Assembly (NCBI GenBank): GCA_947629675.1
Contig: CANREM010000009.1
Coordinates: 1-64,000 of the forward strand
Reading direction: 5' to 3'
From: an uncultured Clostridia bacterium
GTDB lineage: Bacteria; Bacillota; Clostridia; Christensenellales; Borkfalkiaceae
Length of the DNA: 64,000 nucleotides
The position numbers and the translations under genes were made by a program. Numbering within the stretch: position 1 is the first letter of the stretch; each line of letters begins with the position of its first letter. Positions 8,998 to 17,113 of the stretch are shown piece by piece. The notes under the pieces are model-generated. The model searched no databases. It saw only the letters and a list, made by a program, of their open reading frames with translations, and had not been told where the DNA came from.

Positions 8998-10095
8998 TCA
9001 GGTCTTTTTGAGATAATCGACGATAAAGCCCTGAATGTTGCCGTCCATGACGGCCTGCACGTCGCCCACTTCGTAGCCCGTCCTGTGATCCTTCACCATC
9101 GTGTAGGGACAGAATACATAGGAGCGGATCTGGGAGCCCCATTCGATCTTCTTGGTCTCCCCCTTCAGGGCGGCCTCGGCGGCCATGCGCTCCTCGATCT
9201 GTCTTTCGAGAAGTTTAGAGCGAAGATACTTGAACGCCATCTCCTTGTTCTGGAGTTGGCTGCGCTCGTTCTGACAGGTGACGACGATGCCCGTCGGGAA
9301 GTGCGTGATGCGAATGGCGGTCTCCGTCTTGTTGACCTTCTGTCCGCCTGCGCCCGAGGAGCGGTAGACGTCGATGCGGATGTCCTCGTCCTTGATCTCG
9401 ATCTCTGCGTCGTCGTCCACTTCGGGCATGACCTCCAAAGAGGCGAAGGAGGTCTGACGGCGTTTGTTCGCGTCGAAGGGCGAGATGCGCACGAGGCGGT
9501 GTACGCCGATCTCGGCCTTCAGGTAGCCGTAGGCGTTCTCCCCCTCCACTTTGAAATCCACGGATTTCAATCCGGCGGCGTCGCCCGGAAGGCGGTCGAT
9601 CTCCGTGACCTTATATCCGCTGCGCTCCGCATAACGGCAATACATGCGGTAGAGCATGGAGACCCAATCGCATGCCTCTGTCCCGCCCGCGCCCGCATGG
9701 ATGGAGAGGAGGGCGTTGGAACTGTCGTACTTGCCGCGAAGAAGGGCGCGGACACGCATGTCCTCGATGTCCTCTTCCGCCTCGCGCATCATGCGTTCGA
9801 GTTCGGGAACAAGGGCTTCCTCCTCCGTCTCCTCGATGAGGTCGATAATCTCGCCCGCATCGTCGAGGGCCTTGCGGCATTTCTCATAGGCAGCGATCTT
9901 TGCCTCGTTGGAAGAGATCTCCCGCCCGATCTTCGCCGAACGCTCTAAGTCCTGCCAAACGGCGGGGTCCTGCTGTTCCTCGCGAAGGTTCTTCACTGCC
10001 TCGTAGCGATGGTCGATGTCGAGGGCGTACTTTGCCTCGCCGAGGGTCTCTTCGAGGGATTTGATTTTCAGTCTATAGTCGTCTGCTTTGAACAT
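8998..10095 (-). CDS. prfB: Peptide chain release factor 2
   Basis: 365 residues, the normal RF2 length. The GGQ motif (SGAGGQKVNK) that triggers peptidyl-tRNA hydrolysis and the RF2-type stop-recognition tripeptide SPF (VRISPFD) are both present, so it reads UGA and UAA. The ORF track's 37-residue N-terminal extension is translation of an intergenic repeat. The start was set at 10095 (MFKADDYR) by homology, although no strong ribosome binding site precedes it. The programmed +1 frameshift near codon 25 that regulates RF2 in many bacteria is absent: the frame is open throughout. It lies downstream of secA, the common Bacillota order, but a repeat element separates them. Confidence 0.95.
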   Translation of the reverse strand: MFKADDYRLKIKSLEETLGEAKYALDIDHRYEAVKNLREEQQDPAVWQDLERSAKIGREISSNEAKIAAYEKCRKALDDAGEIIDLIEETEEEALVPELERMMREAEEDIEDMRVRALLRGKYDSSNALLSIHAGAGGTEACDWVSMLYRMYCRYAERSGYKVTEIDRLPGDAAGLKSVDFKVEGENAYGYLKAEIGVHRLVRISPFDANKRRQTSFASLEVMPEVDDDAEIEIKDEDIRIDVYRSSGAGGQKVNKTETAIRITHFPTGIVVTCQNERSQLQNKEMAFKYLRSKLLERQIEERMAAEAALKGETKKIEWGSQIRSYVFCPYTMVKDHRTGYEVGDVQAVMDGNIQGFIVDYLKKT

Positions 10096-10128
10096 ACTCG
10101 GTTGTTGGTAGAGCCTTGATATTGATGT

Positions 10129-10205
10129 GGGGAAAACGGACTTCGTACTTCGGGATCCTTCGACTTCGGCTTCGCCTCCGCTCAGGATGACGCGGGTAGC
10201 CGACA
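10129..10205. repeat. Mosaic intergenic repeat, copy with an 'empty' GCT/CAG site
   Basis: Contains the family link GGACTTCGTA, a GGATCC-led hairpin and AGGATGACGCGGG. The sequence runs through ...CCTCCGCT directly into CAGGATGACG (junction 10182/10183), whereas the copy at 62,2xx carries a 50-bp insert at exactly that point. In the other orientation the element reads as the type of repeat often mistranslated as 'ILSGGEAEVEGS'. Confidence 0.8.
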
Positions 10206-10238
10206 CGGCTTATTGACCCGCCTTTCGGTTACCGTTAA

Positions 10239-10352
10239 AATGCGTAGAAGCAAGCAAGGCAAGGAGAAGGAGCATTTCCGCAGGGAGCGTACTTTCGTAC
10301 GTGACCAAGGAAAGCGCATCTTCGACGAAGCATTGCGCCGCTTATACGCATT
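10239..10352. repeat. Long imperfect hairpin downstream of secA
   Basis: About 114 bp bounded by inverted ends: AATGCGTAGAAGC and GCTTATACGCATT, 12 of 13 complementary. It contains a perfect inner hairpin CGTAC-TTTC-GTACG and further partial pairing between the arms. It lies between the secA stop codon and the prfB leader. It could be a transcript-end structure or a miniature repeat; no coding potential was seen. Confidence 0.5.
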
Positions 10353-10364
10353 TCGTTCGTTATA

Positions 10365-13337
10365 TCAGAATGGTTTCCCGTGGCACTTCTTGTATTTCAA
10401 TCCGCTCCCGCAGGGGCAGGGGTCATTGGGACCGACCTTCTTCGCTTTCTTCATGGTGGCGGGATTGAACTTCTCGTTGCCGCTCGTCTTGAGGGAGGCG
10501 ACATCCACATGGGCAGGTGCGTCTACGCCGGAGAGCGGAACTTCCTCGGGGCGCACCATGGCAGGATTTGAGACGGGTCCGACCGGTGCAGGCTGCACCG
10601 GCTGTGCAGGCTGTGCGGGCGCGGGCGTCTCTGCGGGAACGGGTGCAGGGCGGGAAGGTGCGGAGGGATAGATGCGCTGTGCGGGACGGCGGGGCGTAGC
10701 CTCCACCTTGGCGCGGAGAAGCATCTCGATGGTGCGGCTCTGGATGCGTTCGATCATCTCGTCGAACATCGCAAGCCCCTCTTGCTTGTAGGCGATGACG
10801 GGGTCGATCTGCCCCGTTGCCCTCAGGCCTATCCCCTTGCGGAGCTGGTCCATCGCGTCGATGTGGTCGATCCATTCGCGATCGACGAAGCGCAGAAGGA
10901 CGTTGCGCTCGATTGCGCCGAAGTCAAAATTCGCATTCGGATTGTTCTCGAGAACATGTGCCTTGAGGTCGGCGATCTTCTGCTCATACGCTTCCTCCAC
11001 CTTCTTGGAGATGCGGGAGAGTGCGACGTCTAAATCCCATTTTTCCAACTTCTCGCGGGTCACATAATTCGTCCCCTCGGGAAGAAGGCCGTTTTCAAGG
11101 GCCTTGTTGAGGTCCTCCTCGCTCCACTTCTCGGGCATATCGTCGATGTTGACCGCACTGCGGACGACATCTGCGACATAGTCGGGAATGTACTTCAGAA
11201 CTTGTTCATGCACATCTTCGCCCTTTAAGACCTTCATGCGCTCGGCATACATGATCTTGCGCTGTGTGTTCATGACATCGTCGTATTGGAGGACGTTCTT
11301 GCGGATGCCGAAGTTCCTGCCCTCAATCTGTTTCTGTGCGTATTCGATGAGGCGGGAGAGAAGTCTGCTCTCGAGGCATTCGTCCTCCTCCATCTTGCTG
11401 CGCGCATAGATCCCCTTCATGCGTTCTCCGCCGAAGCGTTTCATGAGGTCGTCCTCCAAAGAGAGGAAGAATACGGAAGCACCAATGTCGCCCTGACGGC
11501 CGGAACGGCCGCGGAGCTGGTTATCGATACGGCGGCTCTCGTGCCGCTCGGTACCGATGATGCAGAGGCCGCCCGCCTCAATGACCTGTTTCTTCTCTTC
11601 GTCTGTCTTGGCCTTATATTCGCTGTAGAGCTTATTGTAACGGTCGCGGACGACCTGCGTCTCCTCGTCCACTTCTGCATAGCTCGTCGCAAGCTCGATG
11701 ACCTCGTGTTCGACGCCCTCCTCGCGCAGACGCTTCTTTGCGAGATATTCGGGGTTGCCGCCGAGCAGGATATCCGTACCGCGGCCCGCCATGTTGGTGG
11801 AGATGGTGACCGCACCGTAGCGGCCTGCCTGTGCAACGATCTCTGCCTCGCGCTCGTGGTTTTTCGCGTTGAGGATGTTATGCTGAACGCCGTTCCTTCT
11901 CAAGAGCCTTGAGATCTCCTCCGACTTCTCGACGGAGACGGTACCCACGAGGACGGGCTGGCCCTTCTCGTGCCGCTCGACGATCTCGCGGACGATGGCC
12001 TTCTTCTTCCCTTCCTCGGTCGCAAAGATCTTGTCGTGCTGATCGATCCTCGCGACGGGACGGTTGGTGGGGATCTCGACGACGTCAAGGGAATAGATCG
12101 TGCGGAACTCGCCCTCCTCCGTCTTTGCGGTACCCGTCATGCCCGAGAGCTTGCGGTAGAGACGGAAGTAGTTCTGGAAGGTGATGGTCGCGAACGTCTT
12201 GTTCTCCTCGCGGATCTTCACACCCTCCTTCGCCTCGATGGCCTGATGCAGACCGTCCGAGTATCTTCTGCCGATCATGAGACGGCCCGTGAACTCGTCC
12301 ACGATGATGATCTCGCCGTCGTGTATAATGTATTCCTCATTGAGGTGGAAGAGCTTGTGCGCCTTCAGGGCCTGTTGGATGTGATGGTTGAGGGAGGCGT
12401 TCGCAACGTCTGCGACATTTTCGATATTGAAATACTTTTCCGCCTTCTCTGCACCGTACTCGGTGAGATGCACCTGCTTATCCTTGCGCTCGATGACATA
12501 GTCCCACTCGCGCGCTTCGGCAAGGGCAAGTTTGCGCTCCGCGCTCCCCTTATTCTTGCGGCTCTCGTTTTCCGCTTCCTTCAGATCGTCGTCAAAACCG
12601 CCCGTGAGCGTGCGGACGAATTTATCCACGCGCTCATACAGTTCGGAGGACTGTTCCCCCCTTCCCGAAATAATGAGCGGCGTCCTCGCCTCATCGATGA
12701 GGATGGAGTCGACCTCGTCGACGATGGCGAAATTGAGTTCGCGCTGGACCATGAGACGAAGATCGGGCTTCAGATTGTCGCGCAGATAGTCGAAGCCGAA
12801 CTCGTTGTTTGTCCCATAGGTGATGTCGGAATTATACGCCTGACGCTTCAGATCGTCGTCCATACCGGGGACGACGACGCCGACCGTGAGACCCATGAAT
12901 TTGTGGACCTTGCCCATCCATTCCGCGTCGCGGCGGGCGAGGTAGTCGTTGACGGTGACGATGTGGACCCCCCTTCCCGAAAGTGCCTCGAGGTAGGCGG
13001 GAAGAGTGGCGACGAGCGTCTTTCCTTCACCCGTTTTCATCTCGGCGATACGGCCCTGGAAGAGGCAGATACCGCCGACGATCTGCACGTGGAAGTGCTT
13101 CATGCCGAGGACACGCCAGCTCGCTTCCCGAAGGGCTGCGAAAGCGTCATAGAGGATATCGTCGAGCGTCTCGCCTGCGGCGAGGCGATCCTTCAGAACT
13201 TGCGTCTGAGAGGAAAGCTCTTTGTCGCTCATCGCGCTGTACTTTGGTTCAAGCTCCTCCACTTTCAGAGCCATCTTGTTGAGCTTTTTCAGGCTCCTGC
13301 GGCTGTCGCTGTTTTTGATGTATGATATAAGACCCAT
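10365..13337 (-). CDS. secA: Preprotein translocase ATPase SecA
   Basis: 990 residues, slightly longer than the ~840-900 usual in Bacillota. It has the DEAD-motor Walker A 'MKTGEGKTLVATLPAYL', the B motif VDEVDSILIDEA, 'GTNNEFGFDYLRDN', the helicase C half 'ISTNMAGRGTDI' and 'GRSGRQGD', and a C-terminal SEC-C zinc finger CPCGSGLKYKKCH. A Pro/Ala-rich linker of ~50 residues (PAPVPAETPAPAQPAQPVQP) before the zinc finger accounts for much of the extra length. It drives proteins through SecYEG, which would be required for the giant surface protein here. It has its own promoter. Confidence 0.97.
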   Translation of the reverse strand: MGLISYIKNSDSRRSLKKLNKMALKVEELEPKYSAMSDKELSSQTQVLKDRLAAGETLDDILYDAFAALREASWRVLGMKHFHVQIVGGICLFQGRIAEMKTGEGKTLVATLPAYLEALSGRGVHIVTVNDYLARRDAEWMGKVHKFMGLTVGVVVPGMDDDLKRQAYNSDITYGTNNEFGFDYLRDNLKPDLRLMVQRELNFAIVDEVDSILIDEARTPLIISGRGEQSSELYERVDKFVRTLTGGFDDDLKEAENESRKNKGSAERKLALAEAREWDYVIERKDKQVHLTEYGAEKAEKYFNIENVADVANASLNHHIQQALKAHKLFHLNEEYIIHDGEIIIVDEFTGRLMIGRRYSDGLHQAIEAKEGVKIREENKTFATITFQNYFRLYRKLSGMTGTAKTEEGEFRTIYSLDVVEIPTNRPVARIDQHDKIFATEEGKKKAIVREIVERHEKGQPVLVGTVSVEKSEEISRLLRRNGVQHNILNAKNHEREAEIVAQAGRYGAVTISTNMAGRGTDILLGGNPEYLAKKRLREEGVEHEVIELATSYAEVDEETQVVRDRYNKLYSEYKAKTDEEKKQVIEAGGLCIIGTERHESRRIDNQLRGRSGRQGDIGASVFFLSLEDDLMKRFGGERMKGIYARSKMEEDECLESRLLSRLIEYAQKQIEGRNFGIRKNVLQYDDVMNTQRKIMYAERMKVLKGEDVHEQVLKYIPDYVADVVRSAVNIDDMPEKWSEEDLNKALENGLLPEGTNYVTREKLEKWDLDVALSRISKKVEEAYEQKIADLKAHVLENNPNANFDFGAIERNVLLRFVDREWIDHIDAMDQLRKGIGLRATGQIDPVIAYKQEGLAMFDEMIERIQSRTIEMLLRAKVEATPRRPAQRIYPSAPSRPAPVPAETPAPAQPAQPVQPAPVGPVSNPAMVRPEEVPLSGVDAPAHVDVASLKTSGNEKFNPATMKKAKKVGPNDPCPCGSGLKYKKCHGKPF

Positions 13338-13384
13338 GGATATATCTCCGTTTGCATGCGTAGCACGCCGAAATTTCTCCTTTT

Positions 13385-13412
13385 ATTCTACACTATTTTT
13401 TGGGAAATTCAA
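13385..13412 (-). promoter_or_regulatory. secA promoter
   Basis: Minus strand -35 TTGAAT (13407-13412), 16 nt, -10 TAGAAT (13385-13390), about 48 bp before the secA ATG. Confidence 0.65.
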
Positions 13413-13493
13413 AGCGTTTTTCAAGAGATTTCCATATTTTGTCCCGCGCGCGGGAAGAAAACTTTGTGTGAAATTTGTAAAAAAAGGAGATTT

Positions 13494-13555
13494 GCGGACG
13501 AATAGACGTCCGCCATCCATAGAATGCGCCCCCGTCCGCGGGAGAGGACGGGGGC
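13494..13555. terminator. Two hairpins between secA promoter and the deoC-like gene
   Basis: Hairpin A (GCGGACG / CGTCCGC, about 13494-13514) and hairpin B (GCCCCCGTCC / GGACGGGGGC, 13528-13555) lie downstream of the deoC-like gene. Read on the minus strand, hairpin A is followed after a short gap by a run of seven Ts. They probably end the deoC-like transcript, but neither has the T-tract directly attached. Confidence 0.4.
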
Positions 13556-13564
13556 ACAAAAAAT

Positions 13565-14341
13565 TTATTTCGTTTCTTCTTCCGAAGTGCTTTGCGGCAT
13601 GAGGGGGACCGTCCCGATGTGGGAGGCCTCCTCCCGCGCCATGCGATACATCTCCTCTGCGATCTCTTCGGCACACGCCGTCGTGATAAGTCCGGCTCCC
13701 GCCTTCAGAAGGGAACGCATCTGCTCGGCGTTCTCGACATGGGAGGCGTCCACGCGCAGTTTCCCCGCGCTCACGCGGAGGGCGCGCAGGACGAGTGCGA
13801 CCTCTCCCCTTACGCATACGCCGTCCGCCCCTCCCTCGCATGCGGCACGCGTTCCGAGCGCGACCTCTTCCTCCGTAAAGGAGCGGTCCTCCAAGGAGAG
13901 GATGACGGAAAGTTTCCTCGCCGCCCGCTTGACCCTCTTCACCTCCCGCCTGAGATAGCTGAGATCCCCCGCTTTCAATGCGGAGCCGCAGGGAAAGAGG
14001 CGGATCTCCTTCGCCCCCTGCGAAATACATTTTCTTGCCTCATACTTTTTGACGGAAGGAAGCGTCTCCCCCGTCCCCCCGATGCAGGCGATGACATAGC
14101 TCTCGCTCCCCGCGAGGTACTTTTTCGCGGAGGCAGCAAGCACGGGCGGGACAAGTACCCCGTAAGAAAAGAGCCTTCTTACGCAACTGCACGCGCCCTT
14201 GAGCGTTCCCCGGCTTGCCTCGTGCGATGCGTCAACGATGACCTTATGCAGGGAGACGGCGATCTCCGCCTCCCGCCTCGTGCGTTTGAATTCCCCGTAC
14301 TCCGCGGCCTCCGCCGCCGAAAGAAAAGTTCCGTTTTCCAT
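13565..14341 (-). CDS. DeoC-family protein lacking the aldolase catalytic residues
   Basis: 258 residues, recognisable as a deoxyribose-phosphate aldolase homologue from 'IGGTGETLPSVKKYEARKC', 'GAKEI' and 'LKAGDLSYLRREV', which align with the DeoC pattern IGFP-G---T--K--EA and LKSGD---V---I. The catalytic positions are missing. The EID Asp is Arg (EIRLF), the Schiff-base KTSTGF segment is replaced by VCVRGE, and the later KASGG is replaced by RVDASH. A real aldolase would need the Schiff-base Lys, so this is probably a non-catalytic or differently acting paralogue. It is divergently oriented from the small membrane protein at 14395. Confidence 0.75.
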   Translation of the reverse strand: MENGTFLSAAEAAEYGEFKRTRREAEIAVSLHKVIVDASHEASRGTLKGACSCVRRLFSYGVLVPPVLAASAKKYLAGSESYVIACIGGTGETLPSVKKYEARKCISQGAKEIRLFPCGSALKAGDLSYLRREVKRVKRAARKLSVILSLEDRSFTEEEVALGTRAACEGGADGVCVRGEVALVLRALRVSAGKLRVDASHVENAEQMRSLLKAGAGLITTACAEEIAEEMYRMAREEASHIGTVPLMPQSTSEEETK

Positions 14342-14394
14342 ATACGCGCATCTTTCCCGAAAATGCGGGAAATTATTCGTAAACTTACCAAGTT

Positions 14395-14667
14395 ATGACA
14401 ACGCAGACCCGCTATCATGGAGACATGCTCCTCTCTGTTCAAGGCACGGGTGCCGTCGCGGTCCTCGTCATCCTCTTCATCTGTATCGTCGTCGTATATG
14501 TGGGAAAGCTCGCCTACCTCGGCTACCGCACGCGCGCAAAAAAACTCCCTCCCGACCCGCCGAAACCGGCCGAGCCAGAAAAAGAACCCGTCTACTATAT
14601 CGTGGAGAAAAAGAAAAAGCGCGTGAGATCGGAATATTCCGAGCCAAAGCGCATCTCCTTCAAATGA
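14395..14667 (+). CDS. Small single-pass membrane protein, hypothetical
   Basis: 90 residues: a short lead, one membrane helix (about residues 17-42, 'GAVAVLVILFICIVVVYVG'), then a Pro-rich linker and a strongly basic C-terminus (EKKKKR). This suggests a membrane anchor with a cytoplasmic tail. The start is uncertain: Met1 at 14395 lacks a ribosome binding site, and an in-frame ATG at 14425 has GGAG only 2 nt upstream. The strong terminator directly after the stop supports a real plus-strand gene. Function unknown. Confidence 0.6.
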   Translation: MTTQTRYHGDMLLSVQGTGAVAVLVILFICIVVVYVGKLAYLGYRTRAKKLPPDPPKPAEPEKEPVYYIVEKKKKRVRSEYSEPKRISFK

Positions 14668-14675
14668 GAGAACCG

Positions 14676-14711
14676 AAAGGGACGCACCCACGCGGGGTGC
14701 GTCCCTTTTTT
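14676..14711 (+). terminator. Strong terminator after the small membrane protein
   Basis: A 14-bp stem, AAAGGGACGCACCC / GGGTGCGTCCCTTT, ends in six Ts on the plus strand. It also lies just downstream of rsfS (minus strand) and may work weakly in that direction. Confidence 0.85.
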
Positions 14712-14718
14712 GCATCTC

Positions 14719-15069
14719 TCAATCCTCGTATTTTTCGACGTTCCTTCCCGAATCCCAGAGGCGTTCGAGATAGTAGAAGAGCCTCGACTCCTCGTTGAAG
14801 ATGTGTACGACGACGTCGCCGTAGTCGAGGACGCCCCAGCGGCCCTCCCGCAGACCCTCCGTACGGACGGGCGAGAGGTCGTAGTTTTTCTTGAGAGCCT
14901 CCTCCAGATTGTCGCCGAGCGACTTCACCTGCGTGGATGACTTTCCGCTCGCGATGACGAAGTAACTGCACACCACCGTCTGTTCGTCCACACGGATGAT
15001 GACGATGTCCTCCGCCTTCTTATCCGACAAGGCCTTTGCCGCCGCTCTCGCAAGTTCGTAACTTTCCAT
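14719..15069 (-). CDS. rsfS: Ribosomal silencing factor RsfS
   Basis: 116 residues, the normal length. The RsfS signature is visible: 'ADIVIIRVDEQT'-like strand, 'YFVIASGKSSTQVKSL', 'EGLREGRWGVLDYGDVVVHI' and the C-terminal 'YYLERLW'. RsfS binds L14 on the 50S subunit and blocks subunit joining during starvation. Its position next to nadD-yqeK is the conserved Bacillota arrangement. AAGGGGGAT precedes the ATG. Confidence 0.93.
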   Translation of the reverse strand: MESYELARAAAKALSDKKAEDIVIIRVDEQTVVCSYFVIASGKSSTQVKSLGDNLEEALKKNYDLSPVRTEGLREGRWGVLDYGDVVVHIFNEESRLFYYLERLWDSGRNVEKYED

Positions 15070-15154
15070 AAAAATCCCCCTTGTTGAATTTTTTGTATAC
15101 TATGATCGGGATTTTGAGAACTATTATGTCACGCATAGTACTCTGCAACCCGCA

Positions 15155-16285
15155 TCATTCCTTGTTTTTTACCCCTCTGATCCAAACATATGCCTCTTCG
15201 GTGAGGGGATAGACGGGCGTGCCCTTCGACTTCAGATAATCGATCTGAAGAGCCAAACTTCCCAAAAGGCATTCGTCGAGGTCGTGCCGAAACATCTCGC
15301 GGAGTTTTTCGATACCCGCGAATTCGCGTCTGCTCTCGAGCAGGTCTGCAAGGTAGATGAGCTTCTCAAGTTCTCCCATCCCAGCTCTTCCGCTCGTGTG
15401 AAAACGGATGGCATTCAAGATCTCTTCGTCCGAAATTTTCAGATAGTTCTCGGCGATGTACGCCCCCGTATATTGGTGCAGAACGGGCGCGGGCACTCCC
15501 TTGGGAGGATCGAAGCCGAGAAGAAGTTCATCTCCGAGCGGGACGCTCTTTCCGCAGTCGTGGACGGCCGCCGCGATGAGGGCCTTTCTCTCGGGAATGT
15601 GCAGGCTCCTTGCCCGCGCTGTGGCCATCTTGGCGACGCGCAGGCTGTGCGCACGGCGTCTTTGGCTCTCCAATGCGAGCGCGGCGGGAATGCAAGGCTC
15701 CTTATAGAGGCCCATCTTTTGGATGTACTGATAGACGGCGCGGGGGATCGCTTTCGGGCGGATGCCGAAGGCAAGCTCGGTGCGCACGGCCGTTGAAGAG
15801 ACATCCTTCCCAACAAACGGTATCTCGACAAAGTCCACCCCGAAGGTCTCGCGGAAACGGATATGCGCCTCTTTTGCGACGCGCTCCCCCCTTCCGACGA
15901 CGGCGAGGGTGACATGCTGTAGAATGTCCGTCGGCCGCTTCCATGTGTAGAAGTCCTCGAGCATGTCCGCGCCGATGAGGAAGAACCGCTCGGCATCCGG
16001 ATACTCATCGGCAAAGTGGCGGCAGGTGAGATAGGTGTAACTCGTACCCCCCATTCTCAGTTCGAAGTCGCTCACCTCCGCCCTCTTCTCCCGGCGAAAG
16101 GCGATTGCACACATGGAGAGGCGATGCTCCGCACTCACGTCCGACCCCTGCAACTTGTGCGGCGGCACATATGCGGGGACGATAAAGAGCTTCTCGGGAT
16201 GCAGGAATTTGACCGCCGCCCTTGCAAGACGCACATGTTCTTTGTGAACGGGGTCGAAGGAACCCCCGAAGATCGCGATCTTCAT
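15155..16285 (-). CDS. nadD: Fused NadD (nicotinate-nucleotide adenylyltransferase) - YqeK HD phosphohydrolase
   Basis: 376 residues. Residues 1-~190 are NadD, with the nucleotidyltransferase motif GGSFDPVHKEH and the late 'ISSTAVR'-like site (here 'DVSSTAVRTEL'). NadD makes deamido-NAD from NaMN and ATP. Residues ~205-376 are a YqeK-type HD domain (HSLRVAKMA ... HDCGK ... 'RFHTSG'), which in the family hydrolyses Ap4A. The two are usually separate adjacent genes; here they are one frame with a short linker. The promoter's -10 ends 6 nt before the ATG, suggesting a leaderless mRNA. rsfS follows. Confidence 0.92.
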   Translation of the reverse strand: MKIAIFGGSFDPVHKEHVRLARAAVKFLHPEKLFIVPAYVPPHKLQGSDVSAEHRLSMCAIAFRREKRAEVSDFELRMGGTSYTYLTCRHFADEYPDAERFFLIGADMLEDFYTWKRPTDILQHVTLAVVGRGERVAKEAHIRFRETFGVDFVEIPFVGKDVSSTAVRTELAFGIRPKAIPRAVYQYIQKMGLYKEPCIPAALALESQRRRAHSLRVAKMATARARSLHIPERKALIAAAVHDCGKSVPLGDELLLGFDPPKGVPAPVLHQYTGAYIAENYLKISDEEILNAIRFHTSGRAGMGELEKLIYLADLLESRREFAGIEKLREMFRHDLDECLLGSLALQIDYLKSKGTPVYPLTEEAYVWIRGVKNKE

Positions 16286-16291
16286 GCAACC

Positions 16292-16320
16292 ATTATACTA
16301 TACTTCTTGCTGCATTGCAA
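16292..16320 (-). promoter_or_regulatory. nadD-yqeK promoter, predicted leaderless start
   Basis: Minus strand -35 TTGCAA (16315-16320), 17 nt, -10 TATAAT (16292-16297). Transcription should begin at about 16285, the A of the nadD ATG, leaving no room for a ribosome binding site. Confidence 0.75.
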
Positions 16321-16354
16321 GTTTAATTTTTCGTATTTTGTCAAAAATCTGCAT

Positions 16355-17113
16355 ATGAGAAAACTCTATCCCCCACTTATTTTTGACGTCCTCTTCTATG
16401 CGACCGCGGCGTGGTTTCTTTCCGTCGGGATATTGCGCTATTTCCGCGCCGCGACATGGGTCGTCTTTCTCTCTGCCACCCTCATCGCCCTCGCCGTCCT
16501 CGGCGTGAGTTTTGTGATCATTTTGCACGGACATCGAAAGAGGACGCTTTCACGGGCGGAACGGGAGAAAAGGGAAAAGCTTCTCCTGCACCTTGCCCTC
16601 GAGAAGGAGGAAAACGTAAAGGCCTCCCTCCTTCGCGCCTATCTGGCGGATGGAAAAGAGGCAAAAACAGAGGATGATCTCCTCATCGTGGAGGGGGAAC
16701 CGCTCGTTCCTATCTTCACGATGCAGCCCCTCTCGGCGGACACGGCGGCGAGCGTTCTGAAGAGCTTCGGCACCTCCACCTTTGTCCTCGCATGCAACGC
16801 CCTCACCATGGAGGCGGAAAAACTGCTCTCCTCCTTCGGACGGAAGGCTGTGACGGGCGATGAGATCTTTTCCCTCTTTGAGCGGACGGGGACAACGCCC
16901 GAAAAGCTCATCTGCGGCGAGATCCCCCGCCCCAAGTTCAAAGCGAGGATGCGGCGCGTTTTCTCCAAAAAAAATGCGCGCCCGTTCTTTACGGGCGGCA
17001 TCCTTCTTCTCATCATGAGCCTATTCGCCATCTTTCCCCTGTACTATCTCATCTCGGGAAGTATTTTGCTCCTTCTCTCCGTGTTCATCCGCATGCTCGG
17101 CTATGCCTCATAA
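16355..17113 (+). CDS. Hypothetical membrane protein, four helices
   Basis: 252 residues. Two membrane helices lie near the N-terminus (about 8-52), a soluble charged region of ~130 residues follows, and two more helices are at the C-terminus (about 208-250). The ORF track's upstream 113 codons are antisense to nadD; the start was placed at the ATG (MRKLYPP) after nadD's promoter region. No clear ribosome binding site is visible. The last 13 bp overlap the end of the convergent nnrD gene. No family recognised. Confidence 0.7.
   Translation: MRKLYPPLIFDVLFYATAAWFLSVGILRYFRAATWVVFLSATLIALAVLGVSFVIILHGHRKRTLSRAEREKREKLLLHLALEKEENVKASLLRAYLADGKEAKTEDDLLIVEGEPLVPIFTMQPLSADTAASVLKSFGTSTFVLACNALTMEAEKLLSSFGRKAVTGDEIFSLFERTGTTPEKLICGEIPRPKFKARMRRVFSKKNARPFFTGGILLLIMSLFAIFPLYYLISGSILLLLSVFIRMLGYAS

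Noticed and set aside
10096-10206. N-terminal extension of RF2 (ORF start 10206), and similar extensions of mscS (22898) and GH3 (55484)
   Set aside because: The added residues come from intergenic repeats. The proteins have normal family lengths from the downstream starts, and two of the three have a strong ribosome binding site there.
10239-10352. Integron attC site
   Set aside because: The long hairpin suggested it, but the core GTTRRRY / RYYYAAC boxes are not present at the ends.
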